Origin: Zopfochytrium polystomum
Lineage: Eukaryota > Chytridiomycota > Chytridiomycetes > Chytridiales > Chytridiaceae
Direction: 5' to 3'
DNA length: 64,000 bases
NCBI GenBank assembly: GCA_025765615.1
Contig: JAIVFJ010000295.1
Location: forward strand, 1 to 64,000
In this document: positions 1 to 11,304 of the stretch, piece after piece
Position numbering within the stretch: position 1 is the stretch's first letter
How the letters are laid out: each line of letters begins with the position of its first letter
Program-made: the position numbers and the translations under genes
Notes under the pieces: model-generated
Databases searched by the model: none
The model's input: only the letters and a program-made list of their open reading frames with translations
Told to the model about the DNA's origin: nothing

Positions 1-2019
1 TTCAGCAGTTGTGGAAGAGGCCGAGAGTGGAGGGAGGGCAAAAGAAAATTCAAAGTTAAGCTCAAGGCAAACAACAGAGCCAGCCATGAAGCCCTCCTGG
101 CGAAGGGAGCCATCAGTGTCAAAGGTCAAGGATGGGTGGGTATGAGCAAGGTCAGCAGGAGGAGGGGCATGTCCATTGGTTGAGGAGAAGAATGCAAGAG
201 CATCAGGACCAGCTGCGAGGAGAAGCCCTCTGGAGATTTGGAAGGGGCCTGGGGCTTTGTTTGAGGCAAGAGATGTGAGAGCATTTTGACGTCGTTGGCA
301 GAAGGGGCAGCATAACCTTGGAGAAAAGATCTGGGGGGATGTGGGGACGGGGTTGCATCTCAGAGTGAAATGGAGAGGATGGTGGGAAGGGAGTGAGGGT
401 ACGAAGGCGAAACCAGTGTTCAACCTGTTGTTGGCAGATACCAGGGACAAGGTCAGGATCGTGGGTGATTGAGGGACCTTCGGCAGTAGTATAGCGAATG
501 TGGTCGATGCTAGAGTTGCTGCGCGTGCGGTTGAGGATGTTGTTGAGGACAGTCTTTATCTTGCCAGAAGAGAAAAGGTCGTGTCTATGTGTGAGAGCTG
601 TGGCAATGTCCTCCATTTTGTGCTTTTCTGCTGCCTGGTGTTGGGCACGGTAGATGGCCTGGCGATGGCGGTTGAGGGCGGGGAGTAAAACATCACGATA
701 GTCAGTTGTGTCCAAGAAGTGGGCTTTGTACTGAGAGTGGATGTGGGACAAGAAGGAGTAAGACTGATCTGCGCCCCACTCAGATGGGGTCAAAGGAATG
801 GAAGGGAAGATGTTAGCCAGATCATGTGCAGGGTCTTTGGCAAGTGCCCACAGTTTCTCTACTTTCCAACGTGCAACAAGGAATGGTTTGGCATGGCAAT
901 CTATCTTTGGTGCTACTGAGGAGGTTCCCTTGTGAGGAAGGAACTTTTTGCCAAACTGAAGCAGCAACTCATGAAATGATGTGGAGAGTGTGTCAAGGTG
1001 GCTGACGAGGAGTGATGCAGGTTTTGGGGAGGGGTATTGAAAGGGTAGGGATGGAGAATGGAGGAACTCAAGCTCGGAGGGGAGAAGAATGCTGTCCAAG
1101 GCTGCAAGGGCTGCTGAGAGGGGGGCAAGCTCTGAGACAGCTGATGTGTAATTGTCGAGTTGCTCTTCTGAAGCTTCCATGGGTTTTGATGACCTGCCAG
1201 CGCAGAGGGGAGAAGGGAAAAGTGTGGAAGGGGGGAGGAAGCAAGAATTATGTTGAAGGGGAGGTGGTCTGAAGTGTCAGTGAGATGGGGCTCTTCAAGT
1301 GGAGAAGAAATGTTTGCTTCAGTGACGCAGTCAAGAGCAGGGGGTGAGAGCCAAATGCTGTCCAAATGAGAGGAGTAGGAGCCAGCAGTGTGTGTGTAAG
1401 AGGGTAAGTCTGGGTGCAGGTGTCGAAAGGAATCAACAAGGCCTTTCAGGGAGAGGGTGGGGAGGAACCCATGGCGGGAAGTAGGTGTGGGGGCTCTGGT
1501 GGAGTGGTCAAGGGGGTCAGTGATGGCATTCCAGTCACCAAACCAGTAGGCTTGGTGGGGTGAGGTGGAGTCAGATGAGGCAAGAGAGTTGCACCATTTT
1601 TGCAAGTCAGGGAGTTCCTCAGATTGGGGGTCAGCAGGCCAGTAAATATTTCGCAGGAGGATGGAGCATCGAGCAAAAGATAAGGGGAGGGCAATGGCAC
1701 GAGTTCCAAAGTGGGAGACGTCAGTGATGTGTGGTGCCAGGGAAGATGAAATGATGAAACCAAAGCCAGCGTGACGGGAGGGGGTGGAGGATATGAAGAA
1801 AACTTTGTAATTCCTAGTGATGTGACAAATGGAGTGGGTGGCCTCTGTGTCAGAGCAGCCAGTTTCTTGAATGGCAAGGATGGTGGTTTTGGTGTGATCG
1901 AGCCAGTGGAAGATAGATGCAGCCTTGGTGGGGAAGGCACAACGGATGTTCCAAGTCGCAAAGCGAGGGAGGGGTGGTGGTGTTGGGGGTGGTGTGCTAG
2001 ACACAGGGCTAGTTGACAT
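1..2019 (-). pseudogene. LINE ORF2 remnant: APE endonuclease, start of RT, RNase H
   Basis: From the ATG at 2019 the frame shows the endonuclease signatures TWNIR, IQETG, GDWNA, SHLDSIW and SDHLPF in the right order, so the exonuclease-endonuclease-phosphatase fold is recognisable. A frameshift near 1170 moves the reading into a second frame (1180-203) that encodes the linker toward RT. A further shift near 300 enters a third frame running to base 1. There, an RT-entry motif (LASNKAPGP) is followed within about 45 residues by RNase H-like motifs (DTDGS, then SASSTTAE). The RT palm, including the catalytic YxDD block, is absent, which indicates an internal deletion. The endonuclease call is strong; the RNase H call is an inference from two short motifs. 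Confidence 0.85.
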
Positions 2020-2025
2020 AGTTGA

Positions 2026-2061
2026 CTAAGGGGTGCAGGAAGTCCTGCTAATAATGTCTCT

Positions 2062-2093
<32 letters not shown>

Positions 2094-3833
2094 AAGAAAT
2101 AGGAGTGATATCAATAGCAAAGGGGCTTTCACAAAAGAATGAATAAGAATATTGGTCAAGTTGAGGCAGTGTTCCTGGTTTTTGAGGCAGTTTTTGGGGC
2201 AGGTTTGGCAACAGGTTTAGGGGCAGGTTGGGGGCAGGTTTGGGGGCAGGTTTGGGGGCAGTTCTGTTGGGAGGAGTTGAAGAGGAACTGGAGCTTGAGT
2301 GTGTGATGACAGCTGATCGAGCTGGGACAGTAGTAGTAGAAGAAGGTTCAGCGGAGGAACGGTCGTCAAGGTCCTCATCAATCGGGTCATTGTATTTCAA
2401 CCATTCTTCAATTGTCCGGAGGCAAGAGCTGAGGAGCTGGGTGGTCATGTCCACTGTGGTGAGGCGGCTGTCCAATTGTGCCAGGAGTGGCTCCAGTGTG
2501 GTGACTCGCTGATTTAGGTTGTGGATGGTGCCAGCATGGTTTTTGAGTGAAGTATCCACATTGGCTGCAGCAGCTGCAAGTCTCTGAATGTCGTGGTCCA
2601 CCTTTGCTAAGCCGTGTTCCAGTGCTGCAGGGATTGGCTCAAGTTGGGTAAGCTGAGTGGTGAGTTTTTGGATGTCAGTGCGTACTGTTGTCTGATGCTC
2701 TTTCAGCTCTGTGCGCAAGGAGGTCTGTTGTGCGTGAAGCTGTTGCTGGATGTTTTCAAGGACCTTCAAAATTGACTGCAGCTGTGGAGGAGGGACAGAA
2801 GGGGGAGCAGGCAGGACAGGTGGGGGAGTTGTGGTGTCAGGAGGGGCCTGAGCTTGTCTGGCTGTTGTCTTTGGAATCTGCTGAAGTGGCTTGGTTAAGG
2901 AGGGAGCCAGAGGGGCGGCCAGTTTTGCAAGATTGAGAGGTATGGTTGGAGTTTCCACAACGGCGACAGCAGGGGAAGGGAGTGAAATCTTCCTTTTGGA
3001 GTGGGTGAAATGGGAGTGCACGGCCATTGAAGACAACTGATTGGTTAGTTTTTTTGCAACATCAATGAGCGGGTTGTAAAAACAAAATGGGCAGACGACG
3101 AAAGGCCAGCAGGCCCTTTGCTGAGTTGAAGAATCCTGGAATGCGAACTGACGTGCACCCAAACTCATATTGGATGGCCTCAAGGTCATAGATACTTGTG
3201 GAGCGACGAATGTTATAAAGTACAGCTGTGCATTGCTTTTCATCACTGATTTGCCGCTGGTTTTCTGCAGAAGGTTCCAGTGGTCGAATTGTGACACCTG
3301 CACCCATAATAGTTATGAACTGAGGGGGATTGTGAGGAGGGCTGTCAAAAAGAACTGTGGCAGATGCGGAGGCGGAAAGCTGGGTGGTGTGAAAAATGAA
3401 TAGCCATTATGGAGCCACAGGAGGATAAAGCAGAGGTGATTGCATGACGCAGGGAGTCCTTTTGCTCATCAAAGTTCTTTCTAGTAGTTCCAGGAGCCAG
3501 GTGTTGGAGGACGAGTTGGTTGGCAGGTTCGTTGGTGAATTCTGTGGCAGCAGCTGGTAGTCGACAGGTGTAAGAAAATTTAATGTGTGGGGATGTGGTC
3601 TGAAGACGGGCAGCCTGTTCGTCCGACAAAGGATGCAGAAGGCAGAGCGAGTAAGAAGTCTGGTCCTTTGAGAGCAAGGGCTGCTGTTGAATGGTGAGGT
3701 TGCAAGTGGAGGTGAAGCGTAGGATGTCAAGTTCAGTGAGTGGGGCAATAGTGGGGTCTGGCTGAGTGGTGATTGTCAATATGTGTTGATCAGTGTGGGT
3801 GCTGAAGAACATGGAGGGAGGTGGGCCGCTCAT
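2026..3833 (-). pseudogene. LINE ORF1 remnant with RRM-like and coiled-coil segments
   Basis: The reading starts at an ATG at 3833 and is now split over three frames (3833-3345, 3307-3062, then up to 2026). The first piece ends in an RRM-like stretch (LVLQHLAPGTTRKNF). The second holds another (TAVLYNIRRSTSIYDLEAI). The third has a proline-rich part, a heptad-like helical region rich in Leu and Gln, and a Ser-rich tail. RNA-binding folds followed by a coiled coil are usual for LINE ORF1 proteins, which coat the element RNA. The shift near 3075 lies in a run of T. No zinc knuckle is seen. The RRM assignment rests on pattern only. Confidence 0.65.
2063..2092. repeat. 30-nt A/T homopolymer between LINE ORF1 and ORF2
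   Basis: There are thirty uninterrupted T on the plus strand, which is A30 in the element's sense. The tract sits at the end of the ORF1 reading and about 45 nt before the ORF2 ATG, so ORF1 ends in a lysine run. It is either an old internal poly(A) or a slippage-prone ORF junction. Confidence 0.95.
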
Positions 3834-3939
3834 GAAAAGGGGAGTAGCAATCCCAATTCAGCACAAAGGTTGTGATATGGTTGCAATGTGGTTGCAGTGG
3901 TCAGGGGGTGATTGCAGTCTGGTTTGGGGGGTGAGGAAA

Positions 3940-4507
3940 GTGATTGCTGGAGGCAATCTGGCAGCAATCTGGAGTCAATCTGACGATGATCTGACAATCA
4001 GAAGAAAATCTGACGACAATTGGATTATGATCTGGCGAACTGACGGCAATCGGGCGTTCTGGTGACGATCTGGAGTCAATCTGGTGACAATCTGCAATGA
4101 TCTGGTGATCTGGAGACAATCTGACGAAAATCTGACGTCGACCTGACGATGATCTGGCAATCTGACAAAGATCTGACATCAATCTGATTATCTGGAGTCA
4201 ATCTGATGATCTGGAGTCAATCTGACATTGACCTGACGATGGTCTGACGATCTGATGAAGATCTGACGTCAATCTGGCAGTGGCAAGGCGGTGGGGGGTG
4301 GTGGTGGAGGGTTCTGGAGTCAATCTGAAGTCGATCTGACAACAATCTGACGTTGATCTAACGTTGATCTGGCAGTGGGAAGGCGGTGGAGGGCAGTGGC
4401 AAGGTGGTGGGGGGTGGTGGTGGAGGGTTCTGGAGTCAATCTGAAGTCGATCTGATGATGATCTGACGATCTGACAACAATCTGACATTGATCTGACGTT
4501 GATCTGA
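3940..4507. repeat. Degenerate tandem repeat built on TCTGACGATC-type units
   Basis: Short units such as 'tctgacgatgatctgac' and 'ctggagtcaatctgac' recur dozens of times, and a ~120-bp higher-order block with 'ggcggtggggggtggtggtggaggg' is present twice (about 4285 and 4400). This occupies the promoter/5' untranslated position of the LINE. Related 'ggcagcaatctggcggcgatct' units recur near 43980-44100, beside another fragment of the same LINE. Confidence 0.8.
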
Positions 4508-5279
4508 CGTGGGATGGAGGGTCTGTATCTGATTCATCATCAAAGGGATCTAAACCAATCAGCGCAGGCATATCGTACGTTCCCTCCACAAAAGGAAAAG
4601 AATCTTCAAAGAATTGCACACTCCCTACTCTCCTGATTGTTAGGCAGAACTGACTGGTTAGCAGCAAGAGGAGGCACAAGACGGACCTGAACGTATTGTG
4701 ACTGTCAGTTATCGTTCTCACAATGCCCATGGGAGAATGTGCCACTGCCAATGCGGACCTGGGTGCTGGCTTGACCTGTTGACAAATACTCCAAGTATTA
4801 AGTGGAACAGAAACCTGGTGTAAACAGGTTTCCTCCTCCTCTGCTCAAGCAGATTATATAGGAGAAGTTTACCCTGTGCCAGTCACAATCGCCCAGTGAC
4901 TATTATAGTCTGCATATCATCATTATTATGTATCAATATTCGTGAATATTTGTGACAGAGTTTCTCTTGTTGTCTCCAAGTTTGGGAGAAGTACACCAAC
5001 AAATACACTCTCCACATCGTTCACTCCTTCCACTCCCTCGCTCAGAGTAGACTGTTTACAGATAGTGCACTGGTTAGTGTGCGCACTGCATGTGCTTAGC
5101 GCCAGGCTTTGAATCTCTGCTGGTATTATGCTATTTACCTGGCTTTGAGTCTGGCTATAACATGCCTTTTAGTAAATACGTGGAGATGCCTTCACTTTCT
5201 TGCTGTAACAGCAAGTTGTGCATCTATACTACTTTGTACAGGCTTCTCTGAGAGGCCCAGCTTATATTACTGGCTGTGT
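4507..5279. repeat. Left arm of a ~770-bp inverted repeat (copia fragment plus LTR-like segment)
   Basis: This stretch is nearly identical to the reverse complement of 10536-11304. Read on the minus strand, its outer part encodes the end of a copia integrase (SVQFFEDSFPF). The inner part, read on the plus strand, contains an LTR-like sequence beginning near 'TGTTGACAAATACTCC' with a TATA-like TATATAGG at about 4855. The same LTR-like sequence occurs in copies A and B near 38030 and 48290. A tRNA-like stretch (D-arm 'GCACTGGTTAGTGTGC', T-loop 'TTTGAATC') lies at about 5066-5130. Confidence 0.85.
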
Positions 5280-5434
5280 CCGACAGTAGGTCTGACAATC
5301 TGCGAAACGAAGTACTATGTTTACCTGGAAAGCTGTCTTTGAATTTGTCTGGAGTGAAGCTATTCAGAATTCAGAATTGTGGCTTGGAAAAACCAACATG
5401 TTTGCACAGAAGGCTGCAGATTTGAAGATGAAGA

Positions 5435-5737
5435 ATGCTGAGTTCTCAACCAGGAGAATGCTGGAAACGGCATATGGGGTATCCTTCCACTCCAAGGTCA
5501 TCAAGTTTCGATTACGAGTTTGATTTTGATTCAGATGAAGATTATGTCGTTGAACCCAGCCTCTGGGCTTCACAGGAAGAGTTCAATTACAAACTTGAAT
5601 GTGCGACTTGCCATTACATTAGGGAAGCTAAGGTGTATTTGCAGACTTACTCAAAAGGGATGTGCTCCTGGCTCAATGTTGGACAAAAGCATAACACCTG
5701 TGGGAATTTGAACTGCAACCCGCATGGGGCGCAATAA
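5435..5737 (+). CDS. Short unassigned reading frame, Cys-rich C-terminus
   Basis: An ATG-initiated 100-codon frame lies between the inverted-repeat arm and a fragment of LTR family 3. It has an acidic segment (DYEFDFDSDEDY) followed by a Cys/His pattern (CATCH, CSW, CGNLNC). The acidic-then-cysteine pattern looks more protein-like than most random frames here, but no family is recognised, no splice partner is clear, and the upstream frame from 5317 is interrupted. It could be a remnant of a transposon protein. Confidence 0.2.
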   Translation: MLSSQPGECWKRHMGYPSTPRSSSFDYEFDFDSDEDYVVEPSLWASQEEFNYKLECATCHYIREAKVYLQTYSKGMCSWLNVGQKHNTCGNLNCNPHGAQ

Positions 5738-5749
5738 CCAGTGCGCTAT

Positions 5750-5985
5750 TGTCAGGAACATGACAGGACAGGACAAGGCAGACAAGGAACTGAGAGGAGC
5801 GATGATTGTATTGGAAAGAATAATTCACTTGAGGGATGGGACAGGTCCCCCATCCCCTTATATACCTTTTAAGAGCCTTCCTTCTCAAGACTCAAAGAAA
5901 GTTCCAGAAAGAACAATTGGTAACAATGAGACCAATGATAGCAATGACAAAGACGCAAATATTACCCACTCACAAACTCTGAAGT
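5750..5985 (-). mobile_element. Fragment of LTR family 3 (heat-shock-element LTR), U3 truncated
   Basis: The sequence from 'TGTCAGGAACATGACAGG' onward aligns by eye with the LTR3 copies at 12.1-12.4, 35.4-35.6 and 52.4-52.7 kb. In its own sense (minus) it keeps a TATA box (GGTATATAAGGGG at about 5860) and the R/U5-like end. It lacks the block with perfect heat-shock elements. From 5986 to 6414 I see only T-rich, apparently non-coding sequence, probably the 3' flank of the RasGEF gene. Confidence 0.7.
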
Positions 5986-6414
5986 GTTGACAAAAGAGTC
6001 TGGCGGCATGGTGCGATTCTTGATTGCAGCTGCTTCAGTACAAAGTAGTAGGAGGAGGATGCCCTTTCAATTCGGAACGGGGTCACTGCTTTTATGCGGC
6101 ATCGTTTGTGAAATTCCTTTTTTTTGAAGACCCGTAACGGCAATGGGAGAGTTCTTTTGGGGGACTGCAATTAAGGAAGTTACTGTAATCACGAATTTGT
6201 AGACAGGAACAAAATTGTTTTTTTTTTTTACAACAGTGGGATGGACACATGAAACTCCTGTCTGTCCAGCTCACTAAGCATCACAACGGAATAGTGGCCA
6301 ATACTAAGCAAATTACAAAAAGCCAGATTCCGAGAGAAGTCTTGCTATCTTTTCGTCCTCCCTGTTGGTGAATAAGACTTCTGGTTAAAACGGCCGATCC
6401 GCCGGAAACTATGC

Positions 6415-9400
6415 TCACCGCTCTCGTGGCTCTAGCTGCAAAGACAAGTTGTAGAGGTCCGTCTCATCGACACTGGTAATAAAGCTTTCTTGCAAAAATT
6501 GTTGCAATTCTGGGACTGGTGTGAACAGATACGGAACATTTTGGTACTGCTGAACTTCCCGAATTACTTCTGATGTCTTCATTCGCTTTGCGAAGTTGAT
6601 CATTTCGCTTGGCGGTGGGCTTGTTGCGCTCCCCGCAGTGGCGGTAAGTTCAGCAGTCTGCTTTAAAAAGTTTGGGCTACCGTCTTCGATGAAGGTAAGG
6701 TCGGTGAGGTAAAAGCCAAGGAAGGGCACACAGGGCGGGTTGACAGAATGCAGGGTCTCGCGGTATCGCGAGAAGTTCTTCGTCGAGTCCATTGTTTCCC
6801 GCAGTAGCTCCAAGGCTTGCATGCTCCTTTGCGGAACGAGTTCCCACGTTCGTCGGAGTCGGTGTATCGGCGCAGTTGAGAGCCCCGCGAGAATCGCCAT
6901 CAACGTGTTGAAATTATTAAGAGCCCGACATTTCTGAAGTTCACCATTCAATTTGTTAGGGGTTTGACTGGAAAGGACGATTACGAGAGTGGCTCAAACC
7001 TCGGCTATGCTGATGAAATGCACCATCAACTTCTTCCGTTTTGGCTGATCTTTCTCAGATAGGATTCCTTGCGCCACCCATCCCGACACCTGGTTCGACA
7101 TAGCTATCATCGCCTTTACGTTTAGTGCTACATCGCTCTCCTTCTCACTCCAGGCCTTCCGTAAGAATTCTGTTGGTTGAATTTTACTGTACATCCGAGA
7201 TTCGATTATAGTGAGCTGCCTTGCTATTTCCAACGCGTCCAGCTCCAGAAACTTAATTCGCTTTAGAGTGCGCGGAAGAATCGGAGGAGGCGCATCTCGC
7301 CCCATATCGGTAACTACAATTTTTTTCATCAAACCTTGCTCGCGCCGATCTATAAGCCGGAGCAGCTCTTTGCCGAGCGAAAGCGACAACTTTGCGTCCT
7401 CCTCTAGAATCTGATTAGACGCAAACACTTTCATTTCTGTCAAAATGGCTCGGTCCTCTTCATCATCTTGAAAAAAGGTTTCGAGCCAAAGCTTCATCAC
7501 GTTAAAGACTCTAATCCACCAGCAGAAGCAATATTCAAGGGTAAGCGGGCCGGACACGAATCACTCATCAAAAGCCTACCGTAAGCAAATCGGTTTTTTC
7601 TTTAAGCGAGTCCATTCGTCCAGTTCCAGCTCATTTAGCCCAGCAGGTGGTTGTAGCAAAAACCGCTTCGTCAGAAGGGAGAAGAATTCGGATGTCGTAG
7701 TGAAAGATCTATGGGTGAGGAGAAAAGCCTGGACGTAGAAGCTATCGACAGCGTCGTGAAGTGTAAGCCGCTCCACAAGAGCAGCAAGCTTTCCACCTTT
7801 CACCCTACCCTCCATGTTGAAGACCACATCTTCTGGTGGATAGTCGTAATGAAGGTACCACGGTTTGGTGGCTAAGGGCATCGTGGCGCCTCCTGTAGTA
7901 GGGCCGGAGTTTGCACTGCTGAAGTCTTCAGGTCCACGGTACCCACTAATAGGGAGGTCCAACCGGCCAATTTCCGCACCAAGCATTTTCGTCAACTTTT
8001 GGGACCTTCGGTTTGGTGCACCGCGCGCAAGGGCTCCAAGTGGATCGTCCAAGCCATATTCTCCAGCATCTGCCAGCGCTCCTCCATGATGAAAAGGTGA
8101 TACGAATTGGTCCAAGCTGCCAGAGCGACCTGGTGGGGTAAATTCGGTCATGGAAGATCCGGGAGATGAAATAACCATGTTTTGGGTTGAGACCACTACG
8201 TGAGACAGTGGAGAGCCCGGCATTTGACTGAATCGCGAGTGTGGTGACGAGGCGGAAAATCCATAATTTTGCGAGAACGAGCCTCCATAAGCAGGTAATC
8301 CCATTTGAGTAGTAACACTGGTGGGAGAATAAATTGCCTTCGCAGGTCCAGGCGATCCATGACTCTGGAGTCCTTTTCCACCATACATTTGTGTGGATAT
8401 AAATTCCTGCAAGTTACTTTGTTCGCGCTGTTCCCGTTCTTGGATCAAAAATTTCGTCGTTATTAGCAAGTCTTTCACTGCCTTTTCTACTAATGTTGTA
8501 GAAACAATGACCTGCTCCACAGCGTTGGATGGTGGGAATTGGCCAGTGGCGGTCGAGGTTGCCATAACAAGACCTGATATAGAGTTGTACAAGGCCAGAC
8601 GGTTCACCTTAAAGTCCACTGTAACGTCTTCGGATAGTGAGTCTACAGGCAAATCGTCGACGATAGCCAAAAAGTTTCCCACTTCCATGACGATTTGCCT
8701 GACTTCCGTAATGAGTTTCGCAGAGTCGCAGGTGCCACTTCGAATAGCTTGGACAAGTACTGTAATCATCGCTATAACACTATTCGTATAGTTTTCCAAG
8801 CTGGCAATAATTTGGATACTGGGAGCCTCAAGCCGTGCAATGTACGTGACGCCAACAGACGGCGTGCGCGTTGAATTCGAAGTTAATGGAGTAAAGCGGT
8901 GAAGGGACGGCGGCGGCGGGGGCGAAGGCTGTGCCGGGGAAATTGTTGCAAGATCTTGAGGGGCGGAGGCGTTTAGTGCTGATGTATCTTCGTTGACGCC
9001 AGGGTTTGAAATAGCTACCGGCCGGATTTCTACACCAGCTTCTTGTGCAGCCGCGACAAAACTTCGGACAGCAGAAAGAACGTCAGCCGTAGACGCTTGC
9101 ATTCGTGCAATCGCATCTGGTGGTGGCCAAACACTCGAAGCAAGTTTGGCAGCCATCACCAGGGTGGAAAGGGCTCCCATAATCGTTTTGTAATGTGCCC
9201 GGAGTGGTCGGTGGGCTTCGTTCTGCGGGGCGTCCCGACGGGCAGTGCCTGAAGCGAAGAGCATAACACGAATTGATTCCACGATGGCGGATGATTGCGA
9301 AATGAAGCGGTCGCGCTGATTGCGGCCGGCAGATTCTTCTAGTGTTTGTATGGCAATAGTGACGCTATTAATTAGGTGAGACCAAGTTAGTCGGGCGGGG

Positions 9401-10438
9401 TCCGCGTCTACAGAGTGCCTTCTGCCATCTCCCGTCGACATTGTCGTTGAAGTTGCGGCCACCGAAGCGGTTGCATGGGGACTCGGGGCCTCTGCCCGCT
9501 TGACCTTCAAAGTCTTAGAAACGGTTCATATGAAGGGACTTTCACCTACAATTTCTCCAGTCTCCGGGTTAACATCGTTTATGTCCCAAATCGTCTCGTC
9601 AGTCACCATGTTGTAGTAATAAATCTTCCCATCTGCAGTCGCTTTCTTGCCCCAGTTTGGAGGGAGCTGAAGTTTTGCAGGCTTAGTCACGTTGTGGAAA
9701 CCCTTTAGACACTTACACCGTCATTCATTGCGGCGAATCGTGGGTTGGAAATAGTGGACACCGGTCTTCCGTCGGCTGTCTTTACTATATCCGAGGTCAA
9801 CGGAGCTGCCAAAGACCCAGCTGGCGGAACCCACGAGGTCTCGCCGGATTCATGATTGTAGTAAACAGATGCGCCATCCTCCGCCTTGAAGTGCGTCCAA
9901 CCTGGTGGGAGAACTAATGCAGCGTTGCCTGCAGAAGATTGGGTCCGAGCTGTAGGTGAAGAAAACTGATTCGATGATGCGAACGGAGAGTCGTGGGGAG
10001 ATTCTGCGCTCTGTTGCGGGGAGCTCTGTAGACTGTCGTGGCTGGTTGGTGCAGGGAACGAGGATTCTCCAGTAAACCTATTGACATAGAATATGCTTCC
10101 ATCCTGCGAGATCTGCCTGACCCATGTCGTAGCCTGCACGCAAATAAGATATTCATATCACGAGAGTGGGAACGGGCATCGCACTAACCTCCGCATCAGG
10201 GGTCTGGAGGTGATCTGGTCGGGTTACGTAGTTGCAAGGAAACCTGGAGACATTCATGAACAAAGGGATCTAAGCCCATCTAATCTCACCATCCCCTGGC
10301 CCCGTTGCAGGTCCCATCCCACCAACCAGATATGAGCTGGTTGTGGACTTGAATAACATCACCGGCTTTGAAAGATAGTCCCGACTCGTCCAGGGCGTTG
10401 AAGTCGAACAGCGCCGTCACAACAATGTTGGCAGCCAT
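6415..10438 (-). CDS. CDC25: Cdc25-type Ras guanine-nucleotide exchange factor (SH3-WW-WW-WW-REM-RasGEF)
   Basis: Activates Ras by catalysing GDP release, at the membrane. Seven exons fit in frame: 10438-10290, 10243-10189, 10133-9717, 9666-9550, 9504-7580, 7510-7000 and 6933-6415, giving 1,230 codons. Residues ~3-60 form an SH3 domain (ALFDFNALDESGLSF, ending GWFPCNYV across the first intron). Residues ~70-97 are a weak WW, ~143-172 a clear WW (LPPGWTHF...SGETSW) and ~208-240 a third. A helical and Ser/Pro-rich middle (247-790) follows. The REM domain lies at ~800-930 (PICLRVFNVMKLWLETF spans an intron). The catalytic domain at ~970-1215 shows EIARQLTIIE, KCRALNNFNTLMAILAGL, PPCVPFLGFYLTDLTFIEDG and NFAKR. 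All junctions are GT-AG and phase-compatible. The start codon lies about 100 bp inside the right inverted-repeat arm, so the native promoter may be displaced. The symbol is by family. Confidence 0.93.
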
Positions 10439-10535
10439 CGGCGCTGATCGCACAATCAACCCACCAAGGGTGCCAGAGAAACGACCTGAAGACAAAAACA
10501 CGGCTCCTGCGATGCCGCCAACACCCGGTGGCACA

Positions 10536-11304
10536 CACACACCAGTATAAGCTTGGCCTCTCAGAGAAGCCTGTACAAAGTAGTATAGATGCACAACTTG
10601 CTGTTACAGCAAGAAAGTGAAGGCATCTCCACGTATTTACTAAAAGGCATGTTATAGCCAGACTCAAAGCCAGGTAAATAGCATAATACCAGCAGAGATT
10701 CAAAGCCTGGCGCTAAGCACATGCAGTGCGCACACTAACCAGTGCACTATCTGTAAACAGTCTACTCTGAGCGAGGGAGTGGAAGGAGTGAACGATGTGG
10801 AGAGTGTATTTGTTGGTGTACTTCTCCCAAACTTGGAGACAACAAGAGAAACTCTGTCACAAATATTCACGAATATTGATACATAATAATGATGATATGC
10901 AGACTATAATAGTCACTGGGCGATTGTGACTGGCACAGGGTAAACTTCTCCTATATAATCTGCTTGAGCAGAGGAGGAGGAAACCTGTTTACACCAGGTT
11001 TCTGTTCACTTAATACTTGGAGTATTTGTCAACAGGTCAAGCCAGCACCCAGGTCCGCATTGGCAGTGGCACATTCTCCCATGGGCATTGTGAGAACGAT
11101 AACTGACAGTCACAATACGTTCAGGTCCGTCTTGTGCCTCCTCTTGCTGCTAACCAGTCAGTTCTGCCTAACAATCAGGAGAGTAGGGAGTGTGCAATTC
11201 TTTGAAGATTCTTTTCCTTTTGTGGAGGGAACGTACGATATGCCTGCGCTGATTGGTTTAGATCCCTTTGATGATGAATCAGATACAGACCCTCCATCCC
11301 ACGT
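10536..11304. repeat. Right arm of the ~770-bp inverted repeat
   Basis: This is the reverse-complement partner of 4507-5279. Together they bracket 5.3 kb containing the whole RasGEF gene. Small substitutions separate the arms, so the duplication is not brand new. Its inner edge reaches to ~100 bp upstream of the RasGEF ATG, and it reads outward on the plus strand into copia pol sequence. Confidence 0.85.

Larger units (their letters stand above)
1..4507 (-). mobile_element. Degenerate LINE (non-LTR retrotransposon), 3' end outside the window
   Basis: Reading on the minus strand, the order is a tandem-repeat-rich 5' region (4507-3834), an ORF1 remnant (3833-2026), a 30-nt poly(A) tract, and an ORF2 remnant (2019-1) with an APE-type endonuclease, the start of a reverse transcriptase and part of an RNase H. 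This order is typical of RNase H-bearing LINEs. Several frameshifts break both ORFs and most of the RT palm is missing, so the copy is dead. Its 5' limit is taken where the sequence changes abruptly to a copia fragment at about 4507. The element continues past base 1 of the window. Confidence 0.85.
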
